Shown piece by piece: positions 18,592 to 26,228 of a stretch of DNA of 57,091 bases. The DNA comes from Kiritimatiellia bacterium (GTDB taxonomy: Bacteria; Verrucomicrobiota; Kiritimatiellia; RFP12; UBA1067). The first letter of the stretch is position 1; every line of letters starts with the position of its first letter. The stretch spans positions 1-57,091 of the forward strand of contig JAFXIL010000048.1 in assembly GCA_017563185.1 (NCBI GenBank), written 5' to 3'. Both the position numbers and the translations under genes were made by a program. A model generated the notes under the pieces. The model made no database searches, had not been told where the DNA came from, and worked only from the letters and a program-made list of their open reading frames with translations.

Positions 18592-18909
18592 TTACTTCTT
18601 GGCCTTCGGCGGAACGAGCGCGTCCTTCGCGGCCTTCGCGAGACGGAACTTCGCGACCTTGCACGCGGGCTTCTTGATGGCCTCGCCGGTCTGCGGATTG
18701 CGCACGATGCGGGCACCCTGCTTCTTGATGAGGAGCTTGCCGAGGCCAGGGATGACCCAGCCCTTCTCGTTCTGGCGGGCACCCTCGTACGCGAGCTCGA
18801 TGAGCTTGTCGTAGATGGCCGCAGCCTGCTTCTTGCTGACCTCACCGGCTTCGGCGAGCGCGGCCATCAGGCCGCTCTTGGTCGTAGGGACTTCAACTTT
18901 CTTTGCCAT
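18592..18909 (-). CDS. HU/IHF-family DNA-binding protein
   Basis: 105 residues. After a short N-terminus the sequence follows the HU fold: helix region GLMAALAEAGEVSKKQAA, then GWVIPGLGKLLIKKQGARIVRNPQTGE, with the arm motif RNPQTG that inserts proline into the minor groove. The Lys-rich C-terminus (PPKAKK) extends beyond typical HU. It bends and compacts DNA. ATG 18909 has AAGGAA upstream; the longer frame starting upstream lacks a ribosome site. It has its own promoter and terminator and so is a monocistronic gene. Confidence 0.93.
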   Translation of the reverse strand: MAKKVEVPTTKSGLMAALAEAGEVSKKQAAAIYDKLIELAYEGARQNEKGWVIPGLGKLLIKKQGARIVRNPQTGEAIKKPACKVAKFRLAKAAKDALVPPKAKK

Positions 18910-18961
18910 TTTGTTCGTTCCTTGATTGGTGCGCAAGGCGGATTTCGCCCGCAACGCCAAT

Positions 18962-18990
18962 AGAATAACGGATTTTTTCGCTTTGCGCAA
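18962..18990 (-). promoter_or_regulatory. Promoter for the HU-like gene
   Basis: Minus-strand TTGCGC (18990-18985), 17 bp, TATTCT (18967-18962). The -35 resembles the TTGCGG of the carB promoter. The predicted leader is about 50 nt. Confidence 0.55.
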
Positions 18991-19056
18991 GACGGAAAAT
19001 GATTTTTCTTTGATTTTTCGGCGTTTTCGGCCCCTTGAAACCCTTCGCACGACATG

Positions 19057-19959
19057 TCAGGCGCGCGGATGGTGGCGGCTGTGCACCGAGCCGAGACGGG
19101 CCTGGTCCACATGGGTGTATATCTGCGTGGTGCCGATGGACGCGTGGCCGAGCATTTCCTGGATGGCGCGCACGTCTGCGCCATGCTGCAGCATGTGCGT
19201 GGCGAAGCAGTGCCGCAGCACGTGCGGGGAAACGCGCGCCGGATCCACGCCCGCCGTGGCCGCGCGCTCGCGCAGCATCTTGAACACCCCCATCCGCGTG
19301 AAGGCGCTTCCAAGGCGCGTGAGGAAAAGGCGGCGCTCGTCGGCACGGCCGCGCGCGAACACGTCGCGCGCCGAAGCGAGATAGCGCTCGAGCGCGTGCG
19401 CGCACACGCTGCCCAGCGGCACGAGACGCTCCTTGGAGCCCTTGCCGCGGCATCGCACAAGCCCGGCGTCCGTAACGATGTCGCGCACTTCGATTGAGCA
19501 CAGCTCGCTCACGCGCAGCCCGCATCCGTACAGAAGCTCGAGCATCGCCCTGTCGCGCAGGTCGCGCGGATCTTCTCCAGAAACGCCTTCCACGAGCCGC
19601 CGCATTGTCGCCTCGTCTAGAACGCGCGGCAGAGCGCGGTTCTTCTTCGGCGCGTCGAAACCGTCTCCCATGTCCTTCGCCGCATATCCCTCCGTCTTCA
19701 GGTGGCGCAGGAACTCGCGTATCGACACGAAGGCGCGGGCGCGCGACGAGGCGCGCTGACGCTTGGCGCGCAGCTGCTCGAGATACGCGGCCACGTCGTC
19801 GCGCACGATGTCGCCTGACGCGGCATGTCCGCGACCGACGAGGAACTTCACGAAGAAGCGCACATCGCGCCCGTACGCCTCAAGCGTCTTCGGCGCAAGC
19901 CCGCGCTCGAGCGCAAGCCATGCCGCAAACGACTCCTCGCACTCCTTGAGGCTCGCCAT
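19057..19959 (-). CDS. XerC/XerD-type tyrosine recombinase
   Basis: 300 residues, the standard length. The N-terminal SAM-like core-binding domain covers about 1-95. The catalytic set is complete: R149 (GLRVSEL), K173 (GKGSKER), H246 and R249 (HVLRH), H272 (LGHASI) and Y281 (IYTHV). Such enzymes resolve chromosome dimers at dif. It is probably the housekeeping recombinase and not the prophage integrase, since it is 20 kb from the prophage edge and is followed by HU. It starts 6 bp after the small lipoprotein gene. Whether XerC or XerD cannot be decided here. Confidence 0.92.
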   Translation of the reverse strand: MASLKECEESFAAWLALERGLAPKTLEAYGRDVRFFVKFLVGRGHAASGDIVRDDVAAYLEQLRAKRQRASSRARAFVSIREFLRHLKTEGYAAKDMGDGFDAPKKNRALPRVLDEATMRRLVEGVSGEDPRDLRDRAMLELLYGCGLRVSELCSIEVRDIVTDAGLVRCRGKGSKERLVPLGSVCAHALERYLASARDVFARGRADERRLFLTRLGSAFTRMGVFKMLRERAATAGVDPARVSPHVLRHCFATHMLQHGADVRAIQEMLGHASIGTTQIYTHVDQARLGSVHSRHHPRA

Positions 19960-19965
19960 CGCGCA

Positions 19966-20292
19966 CTACTTCTTCGGCGCGGCGCCTATCGACTCGGGGG
20001 TGACGCCGTTGGCGACGAATCCGAGCTGGGCGATCGTCATCTCGATGTTCTTCTTCGCAAGCTTCATCGAGTCGTATCTGAGCCGCAGCACGTGGGCGTT
20101 TTCGTCGAACGCGATCGAGGTGACATCCACGCCCTCGTACTGCTCCAGCGCGCCGCGCATCGCGGCCACGTCGGCTGCGGTTGCAGTGGGCACCTTCACG
20201 TCAAAGTCGCGCCAGTCCACGCGGCGGCAGCCCGCAAGGACCGCGACTGCGGCGCAGAGCGCGAAGACAACTGCTATGTTCCTTCGTTTCAT
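19966..20292 (-). CDS. Small lipoprotein with a heavy-metal-associated-like domain
   Basis: 108 residues from MKRRNIAVVFALCAAV, with a clear lipobox (LAGC at about 22-25). The rest (DFDVKVPTATAADVAAMRGALEQYEGV, then VTSIAFDENAHVLRLRYDS) has the beta-alpha-beta-beta-alpha-beta pattern of HMA-like domains but no CxxC, so metal binding is doubtful. ATG 20292 lacks a Shine-Dalgarno but has an extended -10 ending 7 nt upstream, as in a leaderless message. It precedes the Xer gene by 6 bp. Confidence 0.65.
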   Translation of the reverse strand: MKRRNIAVVFALCAAVAVLAGCRRVDWRDFDVKVPTATAADVAAMRGALEQYEGVDVTSIAFDENAHVLRLRYDSMKLAKKNIEMTIAQLGFVANGVTPESIGAAPKK

Positions 20293-20299
20293 GGCGCGC

Positions 20300-20308
20300 A
20301 TTTTATCA
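20300..20308 (-). promoter_or_regulatory. Extended -10 promoter, probably leaderless
   Basis: TGATAAAAT on the minus strand (TAAAAT at 20305-20300) lies 7 nt before ATG 20292. The -35 candidate TTGCGC at 17 bp is only a partial match. Confidence 0.45.
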
Positions 20309-20435
20309 TAATCGCATTGCAAGCGCAAGGCGCATCTGCTCCGTATTGTTGCCGACAAACATCTCCCACGCCGCGGCATTCGGCAAGTGAAGCATTCTCC
20401 AACCTGCACATCAGCCTCCACCTCGCATCTCGGCA

Positions 20436-20837
20436 TCAGGCTTCCGCAAAGAGCACTTGAAGGAGTGGAACCCTGCGAAAGTGAGGATCAAAGGTACAGA
20501 CGGGCACGTTACGCACCAAGGCGGAAGATGCAATCCATATGTCGTTTATCGGAATCGGAGTTCCGTTAGCCTTAAGCACCCTGTACAACAACGCGTACTT
20601 CAGGCTCTCTTCGCGCCCGACAGACAGAAACTCCACAGATGCGTCCGCAAGGAAGTCGTCCCAAACCTGCGAACGCCTCCTTCCTGAATCAGTATCAAGG
20701 TCGATCTCCGCACGAAACTCAGCGTCAACAGCCGCCGGAACGAGTAATCGGTCAAAGCGGCTCAAGAGTTCACAGACCTTATTGCCCTTCTCTAGAAAGG
20801 TGATCAGCACATTCGTATCTACAACCGCGGCATTCAT
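20436..20837 (-). CDS. PIN-domain toxin (VapC-like)
   Basis: 133 residues. The PIN active site is recognisable: D in AVVDTNVLI, E in DAEFRAE, D in PINDIWIA and D in TFDPHF. Such toxins are Mg-dependent ribonucleases that cut tRNA or rRNA. ATG 20837 overlaps the upstream antitoxin stop (ATGA), which fixes the start and marks a two-gene operon; a TTG two codons upstream is less likely. Confidence 0.88.
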   Translation of the reverse strand: MNAAVVDTNVLITFLEKGNKVCELLSRFDRLLVPAAVDAEFRAEIDLDTDSGRRRSQVWDDFLADASVEFLSVGREESLKYALLYRVLKANGTPIPINDIWIASSALVRNVPVCTFDPHFRRVPLLQVLFAEA

Positions 20838-21094
20838 TTCCAATCCGACTCGTCAACCTTTGAGAACGACGCCGCTTCCACAAAGGAACGCAACTCCGCT
20901 GCATCCTCGGAAGTGAAACCACCGGCAAATCGCATGAAACCAGGCGGCCTGCGTTCGCGCGATGAAGACACGCCCAAGGCACTGGCAATCAGTGTCTTAG
21001 CCGCCTGATTAAGACTTGTCCCCAACTCCGATGCGTATCGGCGCAAGGCAATGACAAGCCGGTCGTCCATCGCATGTAGTGTCAACGCGCTCAT
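20834..21094 (-). CDS. Ribbon-helix-helix antitoxin
   Basis: 86 residues. The N-terminal segment LTLHAMDDRLVIALRRYASELGTSLNQAAKTLI has the strand-helix-helix pattern of CopG/Arc-like antitoxins; the C-terminal half would wrap the toxin. AAAGGAG before ATG 21094 gives strong translation. It is the first gene of the toxin-antitoxin operon, driven by a promoter with three direct repeats that are probably its own binding sites. Confidence 0.82.
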   Translation of the reverse strand: MSALTLHAMDDRLVIALRRYASELGTSLNQAAKTLIASALGVSSSRERRPPGFMRFAGGFTSEDAAELRSFVEAASFSKVDESDWK

Positions 21095-21097
21095 TAT

Positions 21098-21125
21098 GGT
21101 TCACTCCTTTGGTTCACATGGTTCA
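21098..21125 (-). promoter_or_regulatory. Triple TGAACC repeat, putative antitoxin operator
   Basis: GGTTCA (TGAACC on the minus strand) occurs three times, starting at 21098, 21111 and 21120, between the -10 box and the start codon of the antitoxin gene. The ribosome site AAAGGAG lies between repeats. RHH antitoxins bind short direct repeats, so autoregulation is likely. Confidence 0.6.
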
Positions 21126-21127
21126 TT

Positions 21128-21157
21128 ATTATACTCCATCACGCCCTAGCGCGTCAA
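21128..21157 (-). promoter_or_regulatory. Promoter of the toxin-antitoxin operon
   Basis: TTGACG (21157-21152), 18 bp, TATAAT (21133-21128). The -35 overlaps the stop codon of the decayed symporter, so the promoter has formed at the edge of a dead gene. Confidence 0.78.
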
Positions 21158-21425
21158 GTAGGACATTTGAGGCCCTTCCAGCACGTCTTCAGCAAGATCC
21201 CCGACACCACGCCCGTCGCGATGCAGAGATAGACGCCCTTCGTGTTCGGACGCCGCCACAGAATCCCGAACACACTTGGAATCACGATCGGCACGCCAAA
21301 GAGCGCCATCAACAGCTTGTTCGCCTCGAACGCCCCGCCGAGCCGCGAGACGAAGAGCGCGCCGCAATCGCGGGCAGCACGGCGAGAACGCGGCGGTAGA
21401 GTTCAACCGCGTCAACCACGGCGCC
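21154..21425 (-). pseudogene. Remnant of a sodium:solute symporter (SSS family) C-terminus
   Basis: Read on the minus strand, the last part encodes ALFVSRLGGAFEANKLLMAL, then FGVPIVIPSVFGILWRRP, ending at a TGA at 21154. This matches the ends of SSS-family transporters. Just upstream a different frame gives VVDAVELYRRVLAVLPAIA, also SSS-like, so at least one frameshift or deletion separates the pieces and the rest of the gene is absent. No functional product is expected. Confidence 0.65.
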
Positions 21426-21672
21426 GGCACGCTTCCCGACGGCATGCCGCCCACCTCGACGCACAAGGGCCATCAGCCGTCCTGGAAGGCAACATTGAGC
21501 CTGACTAGGCGATGGTTCGGATCAGACGCCCATTGCGTCAATGTCGTCGTGGCGACTGCGTTCCGCCATTTCCATTCAACGGTACTCGCTCATTTTCAGG
21601 CAAGATCGCCCTAGGTGAGTTCCTGCGATCACCTCACAGCTCGGATGCATGCTCCGACCTTACCACTCCACA
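21426..21672. other. Non-coding interval beyond the symporter remnant
   Basis: I see no gene, repeat or RNA in this stretch. It follows the exported-protein operon on its 3' side, and the change to lower GC begins here. Confidence 0.4.
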
Positions 21673-22140
21673 TCACCAAGCACCATTGTCCCAGAGAATC
21701 TTGAGGACAAAATCACAATTCATGTCTTTGTGAGGAATGTAGGACTTTGTCCTCTGCTCAAGAAGATCTGCCTCTGTCCGAGAAGGGAGAAACTCGTTAA
21801 GAAATATTTCCCAGCCAAGTCTAACACGCTGATAAACATTCGTATACGCAGGGAGCGTTGCCGCATCCGATATCCGCATATACCTAATAATCGAATTGGA
21901 CATTGTCAAGTGGTCTGAAAACATAATGTCATATTCAACCATGATGTTTGCCGCCACAAGATCATTGCTATTCGCAGCAAACCTAGTCTGCGCAAGCTCG
22001 TACACGTTAGACCAATTCCCGTTGTACCAATCGTTCGTGACAGCCACGTAGTTGTTAGCGGACGGAGTTGCCAATGCCGCCACAATTACTGCAAACGCAA
22101 CAACGGCGATCATGATTCTCATAAACTTGTCGGTCCTCAT
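21673..22140 (-). CDS. Small exported protein of unknown function
   Basis: 155 residues with a signal peptide or N-terminal anchor (FMRIMIAVVAFAVIVAALA). The mature part is Asn/Tyr/Trp-rich with no known motif; helical stretches such as NDLVAANIMVEYDIMFSDHL suggest a TPR-like or helical fold. AAGGACAAGGAAG before ATG 22140. It is the last of three exported-protein genes and begins 15 bp after the second. Confidence 0.6.
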   Translation of the reverse strand: MRTDKFMRIMIAVVAFAVIVAALATPSANNYVAVTNDWYNGNWSNVYELAQTRFAANSNDLVAANIMVEYDIMFSDHLTMSNSIIRYMRISDAATLPAYTNVYQRVRLGWEIFLNEFLPSRTEADLLEQRTKSYIPHKDMNCDFVLKILWDNGAW

Positions 22141-22155
22141 CTTCCTTGTCCTTTC

Positions 22156-25038
22156 TTATTGTTCGGGTCTCAGCATCCGCCGACGCCGCACTTCATCCTC
22201 AATCACCTGCGGCGATCTGAAGAAGCGATTGTAGTTGACGGTTCCGGGACGTTCAAGATGGTTGTCGGTCGCGGCAGGATTCGGCCAGAGGGTCTTGACC
22301 TTCATGCCAGACTGCGACCACATATTTGTTGAAAGCATAGCCACCGTTTCAACAACATTACTGCCTTCGGCAACGGCGTTACCAGCCGTCCAACTCATTT
22401 CAGCAGTGACATCATTGTCCGTTCCGATGGATTGAGAGATCCAACGAGAAATCTCCCACACGCCAAGACGCTTCGTTCCATAGCCAGCAAAAAAGTTGCC
22501 GAACTTCGCCATCCTCACCGGAACTCCGTACAATGTTGCCACTGCACCAAATCCGCTGATGTCATCAACCTGATTATAACGCCATACCGTAGGACTCGTT
22601 ACGTTGTCAACGCGCCCTCTATAATCCGCCGCGCCATTATTGGAAAACCACTTCAATCCGAAAAGCGGCCCCTGCCTTTCATACCGCCCCTTCCCTGCGT
22701 CAATAGCCGTCATCACATCCTCGTACAAGGTGAAATCATGTTCGAACACGCCACATACCTCTGCCCCTGCAAGCGGAAGCACGATGTTCGCCTCCGTCCA
22801 TAGAGAGCCGTTGCACCGCCCCCTAAAGCGATATACGCCGCCGTTCTTCGGGTTGACAAAGTGTGCGGCTAGACCATCGCCCGGAACAAGCGCGCCGCTC
22901 ATATGCGGAATGGCCTCGACCAGCTCCCAATCGCATGAGATGTCGCCCGTCGGCGTTTCTTCTGGCTCAAGCTCAAGGCTCATATCAACAGCAAAGTCCT
23001 TCACAGAAAAGTCATTCGTCCGGACTACGTTGAAATACGGAATCATCAGGTGGCGATCAGGAGTCAGGCTGTTGGTGACCGAAAACGGGCACATCTGCTC
23101 CCCGTCAAACGGCGGCGGATTTACACTCGTTCCCTGCATGGACGATTGCACATGAAGAAATTTCACGCGGGCAACCGTCAGATTACGCGCAACAACCGTG
23201 CTGTTGCTCCCCAGATCCACTTCGAATTCAAAGCCCACATCACCCGGACGAGCACTCAGCGCCACACCTTCGATGAAGAACACTCTCTGGAATGGCTGTG
23301 CGGCACTCCAAGGCGAAGGGATGGAAAACGCCGTTGTCATGTCTTCATCTTCCCAAATGGCGATCTTGTTTGTTCCCGAAACAATGCGCAGCGACGCCGT
23401 TCCCTGTGCGGAATTTGGCGGTAGATATGTCAATGACGCCATTCGTGGCGATCCGTTTCGCATGACCACGGATGGAACGGAGAAAGAAATCCAGGTCGCG
23501 GGATTTCCCTCATTCTCATGCTGGCATCGGCATTGAGCCTGCCAGTCAAATGACTGCGAATATCCCTCCCATGTTGCCGTCACGCGCCAAAGCTGTCCAA
23601 ACCCTGTACAACCACAGTTTCCGTCACAGGTCCACAAATAATTCACGCCGTCAAGCGAAACTCCGCAGCAACATCCGTTCACTGAGGACAGCGTTGCCCC
23701 AACCAGAGGCTCCGACACAAGCGTTCCGCCAGCAGTTCCTCCGCCCAGTCCAAGAAAAACATTACGCCTCACAAGAAAAGCATTCCCTGCCGAACCTCTG
23801 TCAGCGTGTTGAATGGAAGCGTCCGCATCTTCAGATGCCAAATCCTCAACAGGCCAGTTTGCCGTCAATCGGTATTGCGGTCCCTTCAGAAGCGGGACCC
23901 TACAAACCTGATTGGAGTTTGCAATGACAAAAAGGTCGCCAAGACTAGATTCACCGTCACAGTCCATGACCACGCACGTCCCGTCCCTCATTACCTTGAA
24001 ATGTAACCAGAAATACGCAGCCTCACAAACATTCGTGTGCCATGAAATCGTTATCTCGTCGTTCGTCCCAAGACTCGCGGAAAGAACGCTGCCACAGTTC
24101 GCATTAAGCCACTCAGCTCCAGTTCCAAAAGAATCACCTCCGTACACCATCGGTTCCGGATCAACGGAATTCTCAAGACCGTCACCATCCCAGTCAAAGG
24201 GAAACACTGGTGCATAGTCAACAGCATGATCCTGATAGCGATACGCGAAACGTCCGTCGGAGAAGAACTCCGCCTGGAAATTGGTGATGCAATTCACGTC
24301 GCGGTTGACGGGCGCGTTCTCCCATGTGACGATCAGCGAGTTGGACGGCGAGACGGCGTGCCAAAAAACATTTGAGACACCGCCCGGAAGAAGGTTCCAG
24401 TTGAAGGACGGCACGACCGCAAGCGGAACTTCAAACGGCATCGGGAAATATGGTACACGCAGCGATGGACGCAACCCTCCATCGGAAAAGACCGTCATGC
24501 CCTCAAGAAAACCATCACGCCATGGAAACGACCATCCGACGGCGGGAATGCGCATCACATCCATGAAACCGCCACGCATCAGCCAATCCGCATGTATCTG
24601 CGGTGCGTCGAAGGCGTCGCGTCCAACTATCTCGCATCCCTCGCGCATTTCGGCGACACGCCAGCAGTTGGTAATGTCCTCGCCGGTAATCTGAACCTGA
24701 GTACCTCCCGAGCGCAGCGGCACGCCAAGGCCCGACGGCTGGGAGGGCGGCCAGTCCCCTGGCCGCCGCAATGGCTCGCCACTGACTTGTCCCTGCTGCA
24801 CTTGGTTCGTAGGATCGCCAGGCACTTTGACAGATCCTATCGAAACGCCAATCACAAACATCACGGACATGAAGAAGACATCAGGAAAGCCACAGCGGCA
24901 TATATTCACGGCGGACATCTTCACGCTCTTCATCAGCGCAACAACCGACGAGACCGCGAGAACGCCAAGCGACAGCGCGACCAGCGCGTACAGCACGAGG
25001 CTCTGGCATGACTCGAGAAACAACTTCACGTCATTCAT
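22156..25038 (-). CDS. Very large exported surface protein
   Basis: 960 residues. Two hydrophobic segments lie near the N-terminus (about 14-35 and 52-69), so the protein may be anchored. The rest is beta-rich, Trp/Asn-rich and lower in GC codons. A WDGDGLENSVDPEP segment is a calcium-binding thrombospondin-type-3-like motif, and a Cys-rich patch (GCCCGVSLDGV, CDGNCGCTGF) lies in the middle. No enzyme family is recognised. GAGGTGAC before ATG 25038. Its N-terminal linker carries one of the palindromic elements (24741-24772). An adhesin or secreted matrix role is a guess from composition. Confidence 0.6.
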   Translation of the reverse strand: MNDVKLFLESCQSLVLYALVALSLGVLAVSSVVALMKSVKMSAVNICRCGFPDVFFMSVMFVIGVSIGSVKVPGDPTNQVQQGQVSGEPLRRPGDWPPSQPSGLGVPLRSGGTQVQITGEDITNCWRVAEMREGCEIVGRDAFDAPQIHADWLMRGGFMDVMRIPAVGWSFPWRDGFLEGMTVFSDGGLRPSLRVPYFPMPFEVPLAVVPSFNWNLLPGGVSNVFWHAVSPSNSLIVTWENAPVNRDVNCITNFQAEFFSDGRFAYRYQDHAVDYAPVFPFDWDGDGLENSVDPEPMVYGGDSFGTGAEWLNANCGSVLSASLGTNDEITISWHTNVCEAAYFWLHFKVMRDGTCVVMDCDGESSLGDLFVIANSNQVCRVPLLKGPQYRLTANWPVEDLASEDADASIQHADRGSAGNAFLVRRNVFLGLGGGTAGGTLVSEPLVGATLSSVNGCCCGVSLDGVNYLWTCDGNCGCTGFGQLWRVTATWEGYSQSFDWQAQCRCQHENEGNPATWISFSVPSVVMRNGSPRMASLTYLPPNSAQGTASLRIVSGTNKIAIWEDEDMTTAFSIPSPWSAAQPFQRVFFIEGVALSARPGDVGFEFEVDLGSNSTVVARNLTVARVKFLHVQSSMQGTSVNPPPFDGEQMCPFSVTNSLTPDRHLMIPYFNVVRTNDFSVKDFAVDMSLELEPEETPTGDISCDWELVEAIPHMSGALVPGDGLAAHFVNPKNGGVYRFRGRCNGSLWTEANIVLPLAGAEVCGVFEHDFTLYEDVMTAIDAGKGRYERQGPLFGLKWFSNNGAADYRGRVDNVTSPTVWRYNQVDDISGFGAVATLYGVPVRMAKFGNFFAGYGTKRLGVWEISRWISQSIGTDNDVTAEMSWTAGNAVAEGSNVVETVAMLSTNMWSQSGMKVKTLWPNPAATDNHLERPGTVNYNRFFRSPQVIEDEVRRRRMLRPEQ
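24741..24772. repeat. In-frame palindromic element
   Basis: GGGAGG then GGCGGCCA, a 6-nt loop and TGGCCGCC, followed by GCAAT. The stem and flanks match the right arm of the element at 10904-10966. It encodes an Arg/Pro/Trp-rich stretch of the large surface protein. Confidence 0.6.
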
Positions 25039-25042
25039 CGTG

Positions 25043-25624
25043 TCACCTCAGAAGAAACACCGTGCCGTCAACAGACGCCTTGACCGCGCCATGCTCGCCA
25101 ACCACGTCCATCCCGCGAACCATCACGCAGGCCATGTTCCATTCAGGCTCGTACAGCCATCCCGGCGGCGAAGCGGATATCCCTGCGAAAATCGGCGAAG
25201 CATCTACCGTTGCCACAAGTCTTGACGGACATCTTCCGCCGCGAAGCCAAAGATTCCATCTGAACGCGACATCCTCTCCGCCCGGCGGCGCAGCCGCCTG
25301 CTGAACGCACTCCCCTTCCGCACTGCGCACGAGCCAGACGCCGCGATTCCATCCGGCCTCCATGCGCCACTCATCCGGCGAGAGAACGCCGTTGCCGTCG
25401 AGATCGACGCCGAATGCGACCTCCACGTTGTTCGACGCGCACGGCGCGAAACTCAGCGAAAACGAAAGCGTGCCAGACGCTGACAATGCGTTCAATACGA
25501 TGTTAGTACACGCGCCGGCATCTGCAAAGTCAGGCTGCGGCAATGGTGCGGCCATCGCCTTGCGCGCAAAAGCGGCAAAGGCGACTACCGTGAACAAGAT
25601 CGCGATGTGACCTCTGATAGGCAT
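25043..25624 (-). CDS. Exported protein with an EF-hand-like loop
   Basis: 193 residues from MPIRGHIAILFTVVAFAA, a signal peptide. DLDGNGVLSPDEW is a 12-residue EF-hand loop with acidic residues at 1, 3, 5 and 12, so calcium binding is likely. The function is otherwise unknown. ATG 25624 is preceded by an extended -10 six nt upstream; an ATG at 25645 without a ribosome site is the alternative. It ends 4 bp before the large surface protein starts, making it the first gene of a three-gene operon. Confidence 0.62.
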   Translation of the reverse strand: MPIRGHIAILFTVVAFAAFARKAMAAPLPQPDFADAGACTNIVLNALSASGTLSFSLSFAPCASNNVEVAFGVDLDGNGVLSPDEWRMEAGWNRGVWLVRSAEGECVQQAAAPPGGEDVAFRWNLWLRGGRCPSRLVATVDASPIFAGISASPPGWLYEPEWNMACVMVRGMDVVGEHGAVKASVDGTVFLLR

Positions 25625-25630
25625 GCAGTC

Positions 25631-25639
25631 ATTATAGCA
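25631..25639 (-). promoter_or_regulatory. Extended -10 promoter, probably leaderless
   Basis: TGCTATAAT on the minus strand (TATAAT at 25636-25631) lies 6 nt before ATG 25624. There is a TTGACA further upstream at about 30-bp spacing, which is too far to act as a -35. Confidence 0.5.
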
Positions 25640-25702
25640 TTTCATGGGTTACTCGTGTGGATTATTTGTCAAAGATCGCCCTTCTTGAGGTTGCACGTGC
25701 GG

Positions 25703-26228
25703 AGTTATTTTAAGAGGCAATTTCAAAACCACGAAAAAGGCGCCGGCCCGAAGTACATCGCCTCGAAGGCGCGCGAGGCCGGCGTGATCGACCAGGTCTA
25801 CTACACCGGGCAGGACTACCCCCAGGCGCTTGAATGGACGCGCGTTGTGCCAGGCGGAAAGACGCTCATCTGGATCGGCACCTGGCCCAAGCCGAAGCAC
25901 ACCGCAGAGGGCACCGCGAGATTTGAGAGGCATTTCGAAAAGAAGATGGACGAAATGCGCGCCAACAACTTCAAGGGCGTCTCGGCCGTGTCGCTTCACA
26001 CGTACTACGATCCGAAGGCCGCCGACCCATTCGTGCCAAGCACGACGTATCTCAAGAAGATCATCGCCGAGTTCCACGCGCACGACATCCCCGTATGCTC
26101 AATCCCCTTCGAGGGCGGAGAGACGGAGGAGGTGTACTTCAAGCTCTTCGAGCTCGGCTGCGACGGCTTCTCAACCGATTACCCAAGCGTGATGTTCTCA
26201 GTGATCAGAAAGCTCAAGGCGCAGAACC
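25703..26228 (+). pseudogene. Truncated glycerophosphodiester phosphodiesterase-like remnant
   Basis: The plus strand encodes KYIASKAREAGVIDQVYY, then VPGGKTLIWIGTWPKP, then GGETEEVYFKLFELGCDGF and STDYPSVMFSVIRKLKAQ. The last part is the typical C-terminus of GDPD enzymes (GxDGxxTDYP). The catalytic N-terminal half with its HRG motif is missing, there is no ribosome site, and the frame runs without a natural stop into the convergent glycosidase gene. It appears to be a fragment left by deletion. Confidence 0.65.

Noticed and set aside
19057-19959. The Xer-type recombinase as the prophage integrase
   Set aside because: It is 20 kb away from the attachment-like site, next to HU, and has the standard housekeeping length; the integrase is expected at the other prophage end.
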